A stretch of 64,000 nucleotides of DNA from Azonexus hydrophilus DSM 23864 (lineage in GTDB: Bacteria > Pseudomonadota > Gammaproteobacteria > Burkholderiales > Rhodocyclaceae): the NCBI RefSeq assembly GCF_000429605.1, contig NZ_AUCE01000018.1, positions 1 to 64,000 of the forward strand, read 5' to 3'. Shown piece after piece: positions 61,958 to 64,000 of this stretch (positions within the stretch are counted from its first letter, which is position 1; the number at the start of each line of letters is the position of its first letter). The notes below the pieces were generated by a model that had not been told where the DNA came from, made no database searches, and was given only the letters and a program-made list of their open reading frames with translations. The translations under genes and the position numbers were made by a program.

Positions 61958-63328
61958 ATGCCGTTTTCCCAAGTTCAGCCGTCATCCCGTCGCCTTGCCG
62001 GCCTGATTCTCGGGCTTCTGTTCAGCACTACCAGCCTGTCGGCGCTTGCCGAAACCGACTTCAACCCGCGTTTGAAGACAGCGATCCCCGAGAGCCTGCA
62101 GATGCTTTCGCTGGACGGGTTCAAGGTTCAGGAAATCCAGCCGCAGCCGGAATTGCCGCTGACCATCGATCTGACGCTGCGTACCCACGATCTCTGGGAC
62201 CGGCTGCGCCAGGGCTTTGCCATGATCGACCTGAACGACGACCTCGTTCTCCATTACCAGCAGTGGTACCAGAATCGTCCCGGCGCATTGCGCCAGATGA
62301 TCGAGCGCAGCCGGCCTTACCTGCATCACATCGTCGAGGAACTGGAAGCCCGTGGCATGCCGACCGAACTGGCGCTGCTGCCGATGGTCGAGAGCTCGTT
62401 CAACCCGATGGCCCATTCGCCGGCTGCCGCTTCCGGCCTGTGGCAATTCATCCCGGCCACCGGCAAGCGCTTCAACCTGCAGCAGAACTGGTGGCGCGAC
62501 GAACGTCGCGACGTCATGGCCTCGACCAATGCCGCGCTCGACTACCTGCAAACCATCTACGAGATGCACGGCGACTGGCACCTGGCGCTGGCGTCGTACA
62601 ACTGGGGTGAAGGCGCGGTCAAGCGAGCCATCGAAAAGAACGAGGCACGCGGCCTGCCGACCGATTACCCCAACCTGACGATGCCCAAGGAAACCCGGCA
62701 CTACGTTCCCAAGCTGCAGGCGCTGAAGAACATCCTCGGCAACCCGGAAACCTTCGCCCGGCTCGGCCTGCCGTTCATTCCGAACCAGACCTACCTGGCC
62801 ACCGCCGCCTCGCCCCGACCGATGGACGTCAAGACGGCAGCGCGCCTGGCCAACATGACGCTTGAGGAATTCCGCCACCTCAACCCCTCGCACAACCGCC
62901 CGGTGATCAATGCAGACACGCCGGTCGTCTTGCCAGCCGATCGCGTCGACACCTTCATCGAAAACCTCGCCAACCACCCCGCCCCGCTCACCCAATGGCA
63001 GGGCTATGCCGTCCGCTCGGCCGAACGCGTCGGCGAAATTGCGGCCCGCCTCGGCGTCAGCACCAACGAGTTGATCCAGGCCAACGGCCTGCCCGGCAAC
63101 GTCCGCCTGGCTGCCGGCTCCAAGATACTGATCCCGGGCAACGGCAATCAGGAAGGCCTGCAGCGGATGCTGGGCATGGAGTCGTCGCCGGCCATCATCC
63201 AGCCGGAACCCAAGGCAAAGAAGCTGACCAAGAAGACCAGCAGCAAACCGGGCACCGCCAAGAACAGCCGGGCAGCACCGAAAAAAGTCGTCAAGGCGAC
63301 GCCCACCAAGAAAAACACCAAGAAGTAG
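61958..63328 (+). CDS. mltD: Membrane-bound lytic murein transglycosylase, MltD-like
   Basis: This 456-residue protein has an N-terminal signal-like segment (LAGLILGLLFSTTSLSALA), a lytic transglycosylase domain around 140-270 with catalytic Glu in LLPMVESSFNP and typical AASGLWQFIPATGKRF and LALASYNWGEGAVKRAI motifs, then a LysM domain (YAVRSAERVGEIAARLGVSTNELIQANGL) and a Lys-rich tail. It cleaves peptidoglycan without water, leaving 1,6-anhydro ends. No clear lipobox is visible, unlike E. coli MltD. A TATAAT lies at about 61913. Confidence 0.92.
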   Translation: MPFSQVQPSSRRLAGLILGLLFSTTSLSALAETDFNPRLKTAIPESLQMLSLDGFKVQEIQPQPELPLTIDLTLRTHDLWDRLRQGFAMIDLNDDLVLHYQQWYQNRPGALRQMIERSRPYLHHIVEELEARGMPTELALLPMVESSFNPMAHSPAAASGLWQFIPATGKRFNLQQNWWRDERRDVMASTNAALDYLQTIYEMHGDWHLALASYNWGEGAVKRAIEKNEARGLPTDYPNLTMPKETRHYVPKLQALKNILGNPETFARLGLPFIPNQTYLATAASPRPMDVKTAARLANMTLEEFRHLNPSHNRPVINADTPVVLPADRVDTFIENLANHPAPLTQWQGYAVRSAERVGEIAARLGVSTNELIQANGLPGNVRLAAGSKILIPGNGNQEGLQRMLGMESSPAIIQPEPKAKKLTKKTSSKPGTAKNSRAAPKKVVKATPTKKNTKK

Positions 63329-63338
63329 GCAGCGCCCC

Positions 63339-64000
63339 TCAGTTCACCCAGTGGCAAACCGCGACATGCGTGTCGCTCAGGGTCTTGCCATCGGGATAGC
63401 GCTCCCGGCAGACCTCGGTCGCCTGCGGGCAACGCGGATGGAAATGACAGCCTGACGGTGGCTTGGCTGGCGACGGCGTTTCACCCGGCAGGCGGATGCG
63501 CTCGCCGGCACCGTCGAGCCGGGGAACCGGCACCGCCGACAGCAGGGCCTGGGTATAGGGGTGACGCGGATTGCCCAGCACTTCGTCGGCGCTACCGCGC
63601 TCGACGATACGGCCGAGATACATGACCGCCACGTCGTGCGCCAGGTATTCGACCACGGCGAAGTTGTGGGTGATGAACAGGTAGGCCACGCCCAGTTCGC
63701 CCTGCAGGGTTTTGAGCAGGTTGAGGATCTGCGCCTGCACCGAAACGTCGAGTGCCGAGGTCGGCTCGTCGCAGACCAGCAAGGCCGGCTGCACCGCCAG
63801 CGCGCGGGCGATGGCGATGCGCTGGCGCTGACCGCCGGAGAACTCGTGCGGGAAGCGCTCGGCCGCGTCGTCCGGCAAACCAACCTGCTGCAACAGCGCG
63901 CGCACCGCCGCCGCTGCGTCGCCCCCGACACCCAGCGCCGTCATGCCTTCGGCGATGATTTCGCCGATGCGCAAACGCGGGTTGAGCGAAGCAAACGGGT
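63339..64000 (-). CDS. Peptide ABC transporter ATP-binding protein (5' end outside window)
   Basis: The C-terminal part (at least 220 residues) of an OppF/DppF-type ATPase. The window holds the signature FSGGQRQRIAIARALA, Walker B LLVCDEPTSALD, the H-loop ITHNF, and the C-terminal oligopeptide-ABC extension with Cys motif CHFHPRCPQATEVCRERYP. Walker A lies beyond 64000. The frame is open to the window edge (…FASLNPRLRIGEII), so the first methionine within the window is not the true start. Confidence 0.93.
   Translation of the reverse strand, partial: PFASLNPRLRIGEIIAEGMTALGVGGDAAAAVRALLQQVGLPDDAAERFPHEFSGGQRQRIAIARALAVQPALLVCDEPTSALDVSVQAQILNLLKTLQGELGVAYLFITHNFAVVEYLAHDVAVMYLGRIVERGSADEVLGNPRHPYTQALLSAVPVPRLDGAGERIRLPGETPSPAKPPSGCHFHPRCPQATEVCRERYPDGKTLSDTHVAVCHWVN

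Overview
The window looks like chromosome of a betaproteobacterium. The GC-rich flanks, the gltX / tRNA-Ala / tRNA-Glu / tRNA-Asp arrangement, the LysR-fpr pair and the MltD-like protein fit the Rhodocyclaceae (Dechloromonas/Azonexus-like). That placement is an inference from gene content, not a search result.

Layout. (1) 1-2150 is chromosome: tRNA-Val, gltX and a tRNA Ala-Glu-Asp operon with a clear promoter. (2) 2133-57547 is a genomic island of about 55.4 kb integrated in the 3' end of tRNA-Asp. It is bounded by a 23-bp direct repeat (attL 2133-2155, attR 57525-57547), and its tyrosine integrase lies just inside attL. (3) 57629-64000 is chromosome again: a second tRNA Ala-Glu-Asp trio with a terminator, a LysR regulator divergent from fpr, a CBS protein, an MscS channel, a MltD-like transglycosylase and a 5'-truncated peptide ABC ATPase.

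Inside the island, from left to right. An IS1182-family element (3911-22193, 4-bp target repeat CGGC) has its transposase gene split by a 16.6-kb Tn3-family transposon (4276-20916) with 38-bp inverted repeats and a 5-bp target duplication (ATATT). The transposon carries tnpA, tnpR, a czc-type Co/Zn/Cd efflux operon with its two-component regulators, a CadA P-type ATPase, a YnfA-like membrane protein and CadR. Next comes an orphan integron gene cassette with two attC sites, then an IS5-type fragment. A lower-GC operon follows (23452-30291): a WYL regulator, a small zinc-ribbon protein, three dynamin-like GTPases with a membrane partner, and an LRAT/NlpC-P60-like enzyme. A NERD-helicase gene lies beside it. 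I regard this as a candidate membrane-acting defence or stress module. Three little-known genes follow.

Positions 34990-36190 hold a 1.2-kb non-coding stretch dense in perfect hairpins, several with complementary CGCCA and UGGC loops. It is a candidate giant structured RNA. Positions 36259-56775 hold an apparent surface-protein export system: a TolC-like lipoprotein, two periplasmic adaptors, an M50-protease/HlyD fusion with a PqqD-like N-terminus, two fused oxidoreductases and a 2202-residue repetitive adhesin with an LEPR-type N-terminal motif. A response regulator, a 7TM sensor kinase and an outer-membrane protein adjoin it. No ABC exporter is present.

The strongest candidates for an undescribed system are the GTPase/LRAT operon, the large RNA and the ABC-less export cluster. 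No type IV secretion, relaxase, prophage structural or CRISPR genes are visible.
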